Assembly (NCBI GenBank): GCA_022844165.1
Contig: JALHMH010000005.1
Coordinates: 1 to 64,000 of the forward strand
Direction: 5' to 3'
Length of the DNA stretch: 64,000 nucleotides
Origin: Lysobacterales bacterium
GTDB taxonomy: Bacteria; Pseudomonadota; Gammaproteobacteria; Xanthomonadales; SZUA-5
Shown here piece by piece: positions 41,316-50,128 of this stretch. A model generated the notes under the pieces. The model saw nothing but the letters and a program-made list of their open reading frames with translations, had not been told where the DNA came from and did no database searches. Both the position numbers and the translations under genes were made by a program. Every line of letters begins with the position of its first letter. The stretch's first letter is position 1.

Positions 41316-43502
41316 TCATCCGATCACGACCAGATTGGCCTGGGCCAGTTTCAAATACCGCTGACCATGCGTTTCGAAATTCACTTGCACGATGGCGTGC
41401 ATACCGTGGCCTTGCCCGCCGATGACGATGCCTTCGCCATACTGAGCATGCGAGACGCGGCTACCGATACTGATCGACGGCAGGTCCAGCAGGTCCATTG
41501 GCTGCTCGCGTTGCCGCTGCGCAAAGGCGTAACCCGTTGCCCTGTAAGCTGTCTTTTTTGGGCGCACTTCGAACAATAGTTCGCCCGGGATCTCGCGCAA
41601 AAAACGCGACGGCGGATTGGAATTCTCCTGGCCGCGAAAGCGCCGCGTCTCCGCATGACTCAAGGTGAGCTGGCGTCGTGCCCGGGTGATGCCCACGTAT
41701 GCCAATCGCCGTTCCTCATTGAGCTGCACATCGCCGGATTCGCTGGCCCGGGAACTGGGGAACAAACCCTCTTCCAGGCCCACCAAAAAAACACACGAGA
41801 ACTCCAGGCCCTTGGCCGAATGCAACGTCATCAACTGCACGGCATCGTCGCCCGCCTCGGCTTGCCCATCGCCCGCGTCGAGCGCGGCGCTGGCGAGAAA
41901 TGCCTGCATTTCGCTGATGCCTTCTTTCTCGTCTTCCAAGCTCAAAACGAACCCACGCGCAACCGTAATCAGCTCGTCCAGATTGTCGACGCGCGAATCG
42001 GCATCGTGTTTGCTTTGGGCAGCATAGTGCGCACGCAAACCGCTGTCGTCGACAGCCATCGCCAGGCGCTCGTGCAGCCGCATTTCCATGGCCGGATCGA
42101 GCCGCGCGATGAGTGCGAACAAACTCTCCAACCCAGTTTTGGCGCGACCGCGAATCGCGCCGGCGTCGAGCGCCTGGCGCGCTGCAGACGACAACGGCAC
42201 CGCGGCGCTGCGTGCTGCCGACCGCAAATCCTCTAGTGTTTTCTCGCCGACGCCACGCGGTGGCGCGGAACAGACACGTTCGAACGCAGCATCGTCGTTA
42301 TGATTGGCGGCCAGCCGCAGGTATGCGAGCGCGTCTTTAATTTCGGCGCGTTCGAAGAAGCGTAATCCGCCGTAAACGCGATAGCGAATGCCATAGCGCA
42401 TCAACTCGTCTTCAAAGACCCGCGACAATGCGTTCGCGCGATATAAAATCGCATGGTCCTTCAACGTATATTCGCCTTGCACGCCACGCCGAATACGTTC
42501 GACGACATAACGCGCTTCTTCTTGCTCGTTGTACGCGGCGTACAGCATGATCGGCTCTCCGCCACCGGCGTCGGTCCAGAGCGCTTTCCCGAGGCGGTCA
42601 TCGTTGTGCGCTATGACAGCGTTCGCCGCCGCCAGGATATTGCCGCTTGAGCGATAATTTTGCTCCAAGCGAAAGGTCGACACAGCCGGGAAGTCGCGGG
42701 TAAAGCGTGCCATGTTCTCGACGCGCGCTCCGCGCCAGCTGTAGATCGACTGATCGTCGTCGCCCACAGCAAAGACCTCACCCGACGTTCCGGCCAGCAT
42801 GCGTATCCACGCGTACTGGATGGTATTGGTGTCCTGGAACTCGTCCACCAGCAGATGCGAAAAGCGCCGCCGGTAATGTTCGAGCAGCGCTGGCTGGCCC
42901 AACCACAACTCATGGCTGCGCAGCAGAATTTCTGCGAAATCGACCAATCCCTGACGTTGGCAACTGTGTTGATACCGCTCGTACACATCGATCCAGGTCG
43001 GCAACTCCTGACTGTAGGCTGGATCAACATCGTTAGGCCGCCGGCCCTCGTCTTTCCACATGTTGATCAGCCAGACGCCCTTGCGCGGCTGAAACAGAGA
43101 ATCGTCCAGACCGGCATCGGCGATCACCCGTTTGACCAGCCGCAGCTGATCATCGCTGTCGAGCACCTGGAATCCGGCAGGGAGTCCCGCCTCCGCGTGG
43201 TGCAGCCGCAACAACCGATGCGCGAGACCGTGGAATGTACCGATCCACAAACCGCGCGTCGGCCGATCAAGTTGTCGCTCGCAGCGTTCGCGCATTTCTG
43301 CGGCCGCTTTGTTGGTGAAGGTGACCGCCAAAATCGCATGCGGCCAGACGTCGAAAGCCTCCACCAACCACGCAATGCGCTGGGTCAATACGCGCGTCTT
43401 CCCGGATCCGGCACCGGCCAGCACCAGATGATGGCCCGCCGGCGCACTGACTGCGGCGCGCTGCGCCTCATTGAGGCCCTGAAGCAAGTGAGTAAGGTCC
43501 AT
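41316..43502 (-). CDS. uvrD: DNA helicase II
   Basis: GLNEAQRAAVSAPAGHHLVLAGAGSGKTRVLTQRIAWLV, VDEFQDTN, LMTLHSAKGLEF. Confidence 0.96.
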   Translation of the reverse strand: MDLTHLLQGLNEAQRAAVSAPAGHHLVLAGAGSGKTRVLTQRIAWLVEAFDVWPHAILAVTFTNKAAAEMRERCERQLDRPTRGLWIGTFHGLAHRLLRLHHAEAGLPAGFQVLDSDDQLRLVKRVIADAGLDDSLFQPRKGVWLINMWKDEGRRPNDVDPAYSQELPTWIDVYERYQHSCQRQGLVDFAEILLRSHELWLGQPALLEHYRRRFSHLLVDEFQDTNTIQYAWIRMLAGTSGEVFAVGDDDQSIYSWRGARVENMARFTRDFPAVSTFRLEQNYRSSGNILAAANAVIAHNDDRLGKALWTDAGGGEPIMLYAAYNEQEEARYVVERIRRGVQGEYTLKDHAILYRANALSRVFEDELMRYGIRYRVYGGLRFFERAEIKDALAYLRLAANHNDDAAFERVCSAPPRGVGEKTLEDLRSAARSAAVPLSSAARQALDAGAIRGRAKTGLESLFALIARLDPAMEMRLHERLAMAVDDSGLRAHYAAQSKHDADSRVDNLDELITVARGFVLSLEDEKEGISEMQAFLASAALDAGDGQAEAGDDAVQLMTLHSAKGLEFSCVFLVGLEEGLFPSSRASESGDVQLNEERRLAYVGITRARRQLTLSHAETRRFRGQENSNPPSRFLREIPGELLFEVRPKKTAYRATGYAFAQRQREQPMDLLDLPSISIGSRVSHAQYGEGIVIGGQGHGMHAIVQVNFETHGQRYLKLAQANLVVIG

Positions 43503-43729
43503 AGTCTGGCGCTAAGCGTGTTTGGACTGCGAATCAGGGCTTGTCGAAAGGCCCGGGGCATTTGGCATCCTGCCGGCCACGATCGCGGATTTGCGACCGT
43601 CGATCCTTTCGTTCGCAGAGAACCAACCCATGACCTAAAGCCCATCGCAGCCACATTCGTCGCCGGATATCATGCACGACGCCGCGCAAGTTCGTCGTGG
43701 GCATCGTCGTTTGTTTGGAGGAGTTTCTC

Positions 43730-45583
43730 TTGGAAAAGCGTCCTGGGTTTTTCCGCCGGTTTTTCGGCGGGCTGTGGAACGGGCTGAACTTCACCCGCCA
43801 GTTAGTTTTCAACCTGGTTTTCTTGTTCATTTTGATTGCGATCGTCGCCTCAATTTTCAGCGGCGGCGAGGGCAAGATCCGCGAAAAAACCACATTGGTG
43901 CTTGATATCAAAGGCGAGATCGTCGACCAGTATTCCGGCAGTCCGGCTGACGTTGCATTGTCCCGCGCACTGGGCGAAGAAGTGCCCGAAACGCAGTTGC
44001 GAGATGTCGTCAAGGCGCTTGAGGAAGCGGCAAAAGACGACAACATCACACAAGTGCTAATCCACCTGAATGGCTTCGGCGGTGCGGGTGTTTCGACCTT
44101 ACGTGAGGTCGGCCGCGCGATCGATGCCTTTCAAACCAGCGGCAAGAAAGTGATCACCTACGGCGAGTTTATCGACCAGACGGGCTACTACCTTGCCGCG
44201 CACGGCGATGCCGTCTACATGCACCCCGAAGGCATGGTTTTGCTTGAAGGCCTCGGACGCTACCGGAACTACTATCGCTCCGCACTCGAAAAATTCGGAG
44301 TGACGATGCACGTGTTTCGCGTCGGCCGTTATAAGAGCGCGGTGGAACCCTATCTGCTCGATGGTCCGTCGGACGATGCGCGCGACGCCGACCGCTACTG
44401 GTTGAACGATGTTTGGAGCGTGTTTCTGGCCGATATTGCCAAAGCGCGAAATCTCGATGTTGCTGGCTTAAGTGCCATGATCGACGAGTTGCCGCAGCGT
44501 CTCGCAGCGGTGGAAGGAAATCTGGCGCAACTGGCGATCGATGAGAAGTTGGTCGATGGCACCAAAACCCCCGACGAGTTGCGGGCTATGTTGATTGAGT
44601 CCGGTGCCAGGGACGATGACAAGGAAAGCACGTTTCGCCAGGTCGCCTTACAAAGCTACGTCAAGCGTTTCCCCGCACCCATGCCGCTGCCAGGCAGCAA
44701 ACACGTCGGCGTGATCGTAGCTGCCGGAGCGATCCAGAGCGGCTCCCAACCGCAGGGCACGATCGGCGGCAAAAGCACCAGCGATCTGGTGCGCCGCGCT
44801 CGCGAAGACGAGAACATCAAGGCGCTGGTGCTGCGCGTCGATTCGCCGGGCGGCAGCGGTTTCGATTCGGAGCTCATTCGCCGTGAAATCGAACTGACCA
44901 AAGCCGCGGGCAAACCGGTGGTCGTATCGATGGGCGATCTTGCTGCGTCGGGTGGTTATTGGATCTCGATGACCTCCGATGTGATTTATGCCGAACCGAC
45001 AACCATCACCGGCTCGATCGGCATTTTCGGCTTGTTCCCGGATGCCAGCCAGACCCTGGATAAAGTGGGCTTACATACGGAAGGCACCACAACCACCTGG
45101 CTGGCCGGCGCGCTTGATCCACGGCGCGCGCTTGATCCTCGCGTCGGCGAAATGTTGCAGACCATGATCAATGCCGGTTACCAGGACTTTATCGGCAAGG
45201 TCGCCTCCAGTCGCGGCAAGACCAAAGAGCAAATCGATGCGATCGGACAAGGCCGCGTTTGGAGCGGCACACAAGCCAAAGAACGTGGCCTCGTCGACGA
45301 AATCGGCGGTCTCACCGATGCCATCGCAGATGCGGCGAAGCGCGCCAACCTCTCCGATTACAAAGTCGTTTATGTCGAAAAGGAACCCAGCGGATTCGAG
45401 GCTTTTGTCGCCAGCATGACTGCTCGAATTTCCGCCGGCATCGCAAATAGCGTCGGATCGGCCTACGTGCCGAGCTTTTTGCGAAGCTCCCAGCGCGAAT
45501 TGCAGCGCGAACTGAAGCTGCTGGAAGGCTGGGAGCAGCAACCACTACGCACCTACGCTTATTGCTTCTGCGACATTCGCTAA
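43730..45583 (+). CDS. sppA: Signal peptide peptidase SppA, 67K type
   Basis: LRVDSPGGSGFDSELIRREI, VSMGDLAASGGYWIS; TTG start proposed with GGAGG-like SD. Confidence 0.92.
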   Translation: MEKRPGFFRRFFGGLWNGLNFTRQLVFNLVFLFILIAIVASIFSGGEGKIREKTTLVLDIKGEIVDQYSGSPADVALSRALGEEVPETQLRDVVKALEEAAKDDNITQVLIHLNGFGGAGVSTLREVGRAIDAFQTSGKKVITYGEFIDQTGYYLAAHGDAVYMHPEGMVLLEGLGRYRNYYRSALEKFGVTMHVFRVGRYKSAVEPYLLDGPSDDARDADRYWLNDVWSVFLADIAKARNLDVAGLSAMIDELPQRLAAVEGNLAQLAIDEKLVDGTKTPDELRAMLIESGARDDDKESTFRQVALQSYVKRFPAPMPLPGSKHVGVIVAAGAIQSGSQPQGTIGGKSTSDLVRRAREDENIKALVLRVDSPGGSGFDSELIRREIELTKAAGKPVVVSMGDLAASGGYWISMTSDVIYAEPTTITGSIGIFGLFPDASQTLDKVGLHTEGTTTTWLAGALDPRRALDPRVGEMLQTMINAGYQDFIGKVASSRGKTKEQIDAIGQGRVWSGTQAKERGLVDEIGGLTDAIADAAKRANLSDYKVVYVEKEPSGFEAFVASMTARISAGIANSVGSAYVPSFLRSSQRELQRELKLLEGWEQQPLRTYAYCFCDIR

Positions 45584-45598
45584 CATCGATCGACGAAG

Positions 45599-45624
45599 GC
45601 CGGCGCCCGCAATTGGGCGCCGGC
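45599..45624. terminator. Hairpin between convergent genes
   Basis: gccggcgccc-gcaatt-gggcgccggc perfect 10-bp stem, no T tract. Confidence 0.5.
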
Positions 45625-45656
45625 ACACTGGCCCGATTCCGTTCAAAACCAATGCT

Positions 45657-47666
45657 CTACTGACTGGCCGCTGTCGCCCAATGCAAATCGACGGTCAAGG
45701 CATCGTTCCGCGCCACAATCGCAAAACTGCCGTCGCGAGACACTGTGATTCCTCGCGTGAGCGTATTTGACGTCGGCCATGGCGTGGGCGCCTTGTGATC
45801 GCCATCGACACGCACCACATGACCTGTCTTGCTCTCCACGGCGTACAAGGTTGACCCGACGACAATCCAGTGTTCGGCTCTGGTTTGATCCAACGTCAGA
45901 TCGATCGTGACACAGTCTGCGCGACAGCGTTGAATAGTTGTACCACGCCGTACGTAAATCGCGTCGTCCCCCACGGCGTACTGATCGACACGCATGGCGC
46001 CGATCTCTTCCGTGCCAGCGGCATCGTGTCGGAACAATCGCTGTGACTCGCCTTCGCCGAGCAGATAGTAGATTCGACCAGCGCGATCGCCGCGCGCGTC
46101 GTGCGCGCCGAACGGCAACCCAACGGGCTCGGCGCGATCAGCGCCTAGCGTGTAGCGGACGATGTCGGTTGTCACACCGCGATAGCGGGTCAGCAGCAGC
46201 CTGCGCTCGTCGACAAATGCAGGATGTGCCCAGCGTTCCCCTTCAGGTGCGGGCAGACGCCGCTCCGACCCGCTCGACAAATCCAGTTGATAGAGCGAGT
46301 CGAAGCCGTCCCGATTGCTCTGATAAATCACCGAACGATCATCCGGCGCGAGCTGCGGATAGGCATCGTAACGCGTCGATAGCGTCAGCTGTTTCGATGT
46401 GCCGTCGGCCCGATGCAGCCACAAATTCGCGTCATATTGAGCCATCTCGAAGACGATGGTCCCTGCGACCGTATCTGGATAACGCGCCCCGCGGGCACCG
46501 AGCAACGTCGTCTCGCCGGTTTGTGGATCGAAACTCACCAGGGCACGAAATCCAAGGACATCGCTCGCCAGAATCAGCGCCGGCGATTTCCCGGCCGCAT
46601 AACCGTAGAGCAGGCTTGGCGGCAATCCTGGAACTAATTCGGCTCGACCGTCGATCCATCGGAACAACGACTGCGCATCGTCCCTGGCACGGGAAAAGTA
46701 CAAAGTTCCGTGCAGGCGCCTGGGATCGACATCGAAACCCGCACCATCCGGTGGCATCGTGAGTTGTTCTATGGCACCTGTCGCAATATCGAGACGCGCC
46801 AGCCCTCGGTCGACGGCAGTGAACAGCACATCACCGCCATCGATGTCCGGGCAACTGCGCACTGCAGCGCATTCCGCAAGGCCACTCGCCTGTTCACTGC
46901 GCAGCGACTGGCGCATCAATGTACAACGACCAGCGGCCCGCCGAACGAACACGATGTCGTTACCCAGCCATGTGGGGCAGTTATCCCAGGCACTGCCATC
47001 CGTCAGCAGCCGGCGCTCGGCGGTGGACAAGGTCTGCACCACGATTCGCGAGCCCGGCTGGGCGGACTCGGCATATGCGACTTGAGTTGCATCGGGCGAC
47101 AGCCGCGGCGAGACCTCAAGGCCAGCTGCGCTGGTCAGCGGCTGTGCGCGGAGCAACATAGCCGCATTCAGACCCGGCGCGTCCGTCACTCCCTGCAGTG
47201 CAAGGTGGCGCCAGAAAAACGAAAGGGAAATAGCAAGCAGCGCGAGTGCGAGAAGACGCAGCCCCCAGCGCGAGCGCACAGCAGAATCGGCGCGCAACAC
47301 CTCCACGGGCTCAACCCCGGTCATTGAAACCGACGTTTCCACGGGCAACGGCCTGACCGGTGCAATCAGCCGGTAACCGAGTTTTGGAATGGTGGCGATG
47401 TACGTCGGCTCGCGAGGATCGTCGCCCAACGCCTGGCGCAAGTCCGCAATTGACCGCGACAGAACCTCATCGTTGACCACGCGCCGCTGCCATGCCGCTT
47501 CCAGCAGTTGCTCCCGTGTGACCGTCTCCCCCGGCGTATCGGCTAACCGCAGCAGCAGTTGCACCAGACGCGGCGGCAATCGAATGGCGGTTCCATTGCG
47601 ATGCAGCTCGTGGCGATCTGCCCAGAGTTGTGCTTGCCCAATGATCAGGCGACGAGTTGGAGTCAT
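45657..47666 (-). CDS. CadC/ToxR-like transmembrane winged-helix regulator with TolB-like propeller
   Basis: N-terminal OmpR-type wHTH (LPPRLVQLLLRLADTPGETVTREQLLEAAW), central TM, C-terminal WD40/TolB-like repeats. Confidence 0.87.
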   Translation of the reverse strand: MTPTRRLIIGQAQLWADRHELHRNGTAIRLPPRLVQLLLRLADTPGETVTREQLLEAAWQRRVVNDEVLSRSIADLRQALGDDPREPTYIATIPKLGYRLIAPVRPLPVETSVSMTGVEPVEVLRADSAVRSRWGLRLLALALLAISLSFFWRHLALQGVTDAPGLNAAMLLRAQPLTSAAGLEVSPRLSPDATQVAYAESAQPGSRIVVQTLSTAERRLLTDGSAWDNCPTWLGNDIVFVRRAAGRCTLMRQSLRSEQASGLAECAAVRSCPDIDGGDVLFTAVDRGLARLDIATGAIEQLTMPPDGAGFDVDPRRLHGTLYFSRARDDAQSLFRWIDGRAELVPGLPPSLLYGYAAGKSPALILASDVLGFRALVSFDPQTGETTLLGARGARYPDTVAGTIVFEMAQYDANLWLHRADGTSKQLTLSTRYDAYPQLAPDDRSVIYQSNRDGFDSLYQLDLSSGSERRLPAPEGERWAHPAFVDERRLLLTRYRGVTTDIVRYTLGADRAEPVGLPFGAHDARGDRAGRIYYLLGEGESQRLFRHDAAGTEEIGAMRVDQYAVGDDAIYVRRGTTIQRCRADCVTIDLTLDQTRAEHWIVVGSTLYAVESKTGHVVRVDGDHKAPTPWPTSNTLTRGITVSRDGSFAIVARNDALTVDLHWATAASQ

Positions 47667-47810
47667 CTGATTAGCATAAGCAGCACGACGCAATAAATGG
47701 CGGAAAACCTCAGCGTTTCACACAAAAAGGAGGTTAAGTTCCGACGAACATCAGGTGCAAACACAGGCTGACGAGCACCATGAGTCTCCCCCAACCAGAA
47801 GGAGGCTGAC

Positions 47811-49115
47811 ATGCAACGTTCGATCTCTGCGATTGCCCTGCTCGCACTCGCGTCATCTGCAAATGCACAAACATGCAACCATCGGCTGCTGGTCAGCGGC
47901 TATTTCAGTTCCGTACATGTGTACGATGCCTGCACTGGCGCCTACGAGCGGTTGCTTGACGATCAGAACCGGATTCGCGGCCCACAAGCCACGCGAATCG
48001 GGCCGGACGGGAAACTCTATGTCGTATCGGAAGAAACCGGGCAGATCCTGCGCTACAACGCCACGTCGCTCGCGTACGAAGGGGTGGCCGTCACGTTGCC
48101 GGCTAACTTTGGCGCCACCGGCATCGACTTTCGGAACGGCGAAATCTACATCGGCGGTTACAACTACGACGGTGTGCAGCGCTATCGGCTGAGTGATGGT
48201 ACGCTGGTTGGCGATGCCTTCCCGCGCAGTGCAGCGGGCTTGAATGGCCCCGACAACGGGTTGGTCTTTGGCCCCGACGGCCGTTTGTACGTACCTGGAT
48301 TCGACAGCGACTCCGTCGTTCGTTTCGACCCAATCACCAACACGGTCAACGTCTTCATCGCTGCACGCGCGGGAACTTTGGACGAAACGCGCGGGATCCT
48401 GTTCGAGCCTGGCGCCACCACTCTGCTGGTCGCCAGCGAACGCAACGGCAAGGTGCTGCGCTTTAACGCCGACGGCAGTTTCAACGGCGACTTCACCACG
48501 GGCCTTTCGCGGCCCACGGGTCTCGCTTACCATCCGGACGGCAGCGTGCTGGTCGCACATGTTGCCGGCGTGAGCAAACATGATCCAGCCACCGGCGCCT
48601 CGCGTGGGTTGTTCGCAGATGCCACTGCCGGCGGGGTTTCAGGCCCAACCTTCGTGACCGTGATTCCGAAGGCGGCGACTGTCGATACTGCGCAAGTCGG
48701 AACTCAGTACTGGATCAGTGGTTTGGGCAATGCAAGCGGGCGCAGTATCGTTGTCGATCAAATGGCCAGTGCGACCGGCGCGCGCTTCGGCGCAGCATTT
48801 AACCCCGCAGCGATCGCGCGCAAACGTTGGGGTTCGCTCCGCATTGATTTTACCAGCTGCACCGAAGGCCAATTTTCCTGGCAATCGAGCGGCGCCGACA
48901 GCGCCGGTTTCGGCGATGGCAACTACCGCATCATTCGTGCCGTAGAAAACGACGCCACGCAGCGCTGCCTGAGCGCTGGTTTCGCCAACGCAAACGACCT
49001 GTTATGGACCATTGGCACCTGGTTCGGTGGCGCATCGCGCGACGGCGAAGGCCTGATGATCGACAGAACCGCCGACGGTCGACCATTCGTCGCCTGGTTT
49101 ACGCATCGGCCGTGA
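47811..49115 (+). CDS. Secreted NHL/SMP-30-like propeller protein with permuted C-terminal domain
   Basis: Signal peptide; repeats such as GPDGKLYVVSEETGQILRYN; C-terminal YWISG...GTWFGGASRDGEGLMIDR...FVAWFTHRP. Confidence 0.8.
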   Translation: MQRSISAIALLALASSANAQTCNHRLLVSGYFSSVHVYDACTGAYERLLDDQNRIRGPQATRIGPDGKLYVVSEETGQILRYNATSLAYEGVAVTLPANFGATGIDFRNGEIYIGGYNYDGVQRYRLSDGTLVGDAFPRSAAGLNGPDNGLVFGPDGRLYVPGFDSDSVVRFDPITNTVNVFIAARAGTLDETRGILFEPGATTLLVASERNGKVLRFNADGSFNGDFTTGLSRPTGLAYHPDGSVLVAHVAGVSKHDPATGASRGLFADATAGGVSGPTFVTVIPKAATVDTAQVGTQYWISGLGNASGRSIVVDQMASATGARFGAAFNPAAIARKRWGSLRIDFTSCTEGQFSWQSSGADSAGFGDGNYRIIRAVENDATQRCLSAGFANANDLLWTIGTWFGGASRDGEGLMIDRTADGRPFVAWFTHRP

Positions 49116-49213
49116 GTGAAGTGGCCCTGCGAATGCCTGGACGCCGCGGTGCTGTCGCTGCCGCGGTTCAGTCCTGACGTGTTACACGGTTCTCTTCGAA
49201 ATCGGACAGCACC

Positions 49214-49903
49214 GTGGGCGGATTTCAAACCAAGTTCGAATCGGTGCGCGTTGCGGGCGTCGACAATCTCACCATTCGCTCGCTGTTCGATCGCATGCAG
49301 TTTGCCGACGACGGTGGCGAAGCCGAGCGCCTGGGCATCTCGCCAGCGCAATGGCCGCTGTTTGGCCTGCTTTGGCCCTCTGCATTGCATCTTGCCGCAC
49401 GCATCGGACAGCGCCTGGTGACGGAGGAGCGAATTCTGGAACTCGGCTGCGGACTGGCCGTACCGAGCCTCGTCGCACATCGCCGCGGCGCCGACATCAC
49501 CGCCAGCGACCACCACCCGCAAACACTGCCATTTCTCACCGAGAACCTGCGGCTCAACCGACTCCCGCCGATGAAATACGTACATCGCGCCTGGAATCCC
49601 GCCACCGTCGATGCCGATGAAAAGTATGGGCTGGTCATGGCCAGCGACGTACTCTACGAGTGCGACCCAAACGGGATCCTCGCCGAGTGCATCTCTAATC
49701 GCACGAGACCCACAGGCGAAGTGTGGATCGTCGACCCCGACCGCGGCCATCGCCCGCGCTTTACCCGACATATGCGCGAACTCGGCTTCAACGTCCAGGA
49801 AACCCGCCTCACGGCCCCGGCCGGCGCGAACGACGCGTACAAAGGTCGGATGCTGAGCTACACGCGAGTCGGCGAACACTCCGCTACCGCGCAGTTGGAC
49901 TAA
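49214..49903 (+). CDS. Class I SAM-dependent methyltransferase (METTL21/lysine methyltransferase-like)
   Basis: ILELGCGLAVPSLVAHRRGADITASDHHPQTL, MASDVLYE. Confidence 0.82.
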   Translation: MGGFQTKFESVRVAGVDNLTIRSLFDRMQFADDGGEAERLGISPAQWPLFGLLWPSALHLAARIGQRLVTEERILELGCGLAVPSLVAHRRGADITASDHHPQTLPFLTENLRLNRLPPMKYVHRAWNPATVDADEKYGLVMASDVLYECDPNGILAECISNRTRPTGEVWIVDPDRGHRPRFTRHMRELGFNVQETRLTAPAGANDAYKGRMLSYTRVGEHSATAQLD

Positions 49904-50128
49904 CGTGATGGGGGGCGGGCGATGTCCGCGCCATCCATGGCGATGGCCCGCAGGCGCCCCACTCTATGGGCTCAAAAAAGCGCGCGCGGCGGGTTTGCTG
50001 GGAGTCTGGTGGGAACAGACAAAGGCATCGCGCTATTGCACGGCGCACAGACGGGCGTGCGCATCGCGTTGCGGGTTTGCTGGAAAGTCCGTTTCCAACA
50101 GCATGTGCGTCTAAGGAGCAGCGGCCTT

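Noticed and set aside
49989-50083. 13-bp direct repeat gcgggtttgctgg in the 49903-50129 intergenic region
   Set aside because: Only two short copies and no further structure; not enough to claim an array or ncRNA.
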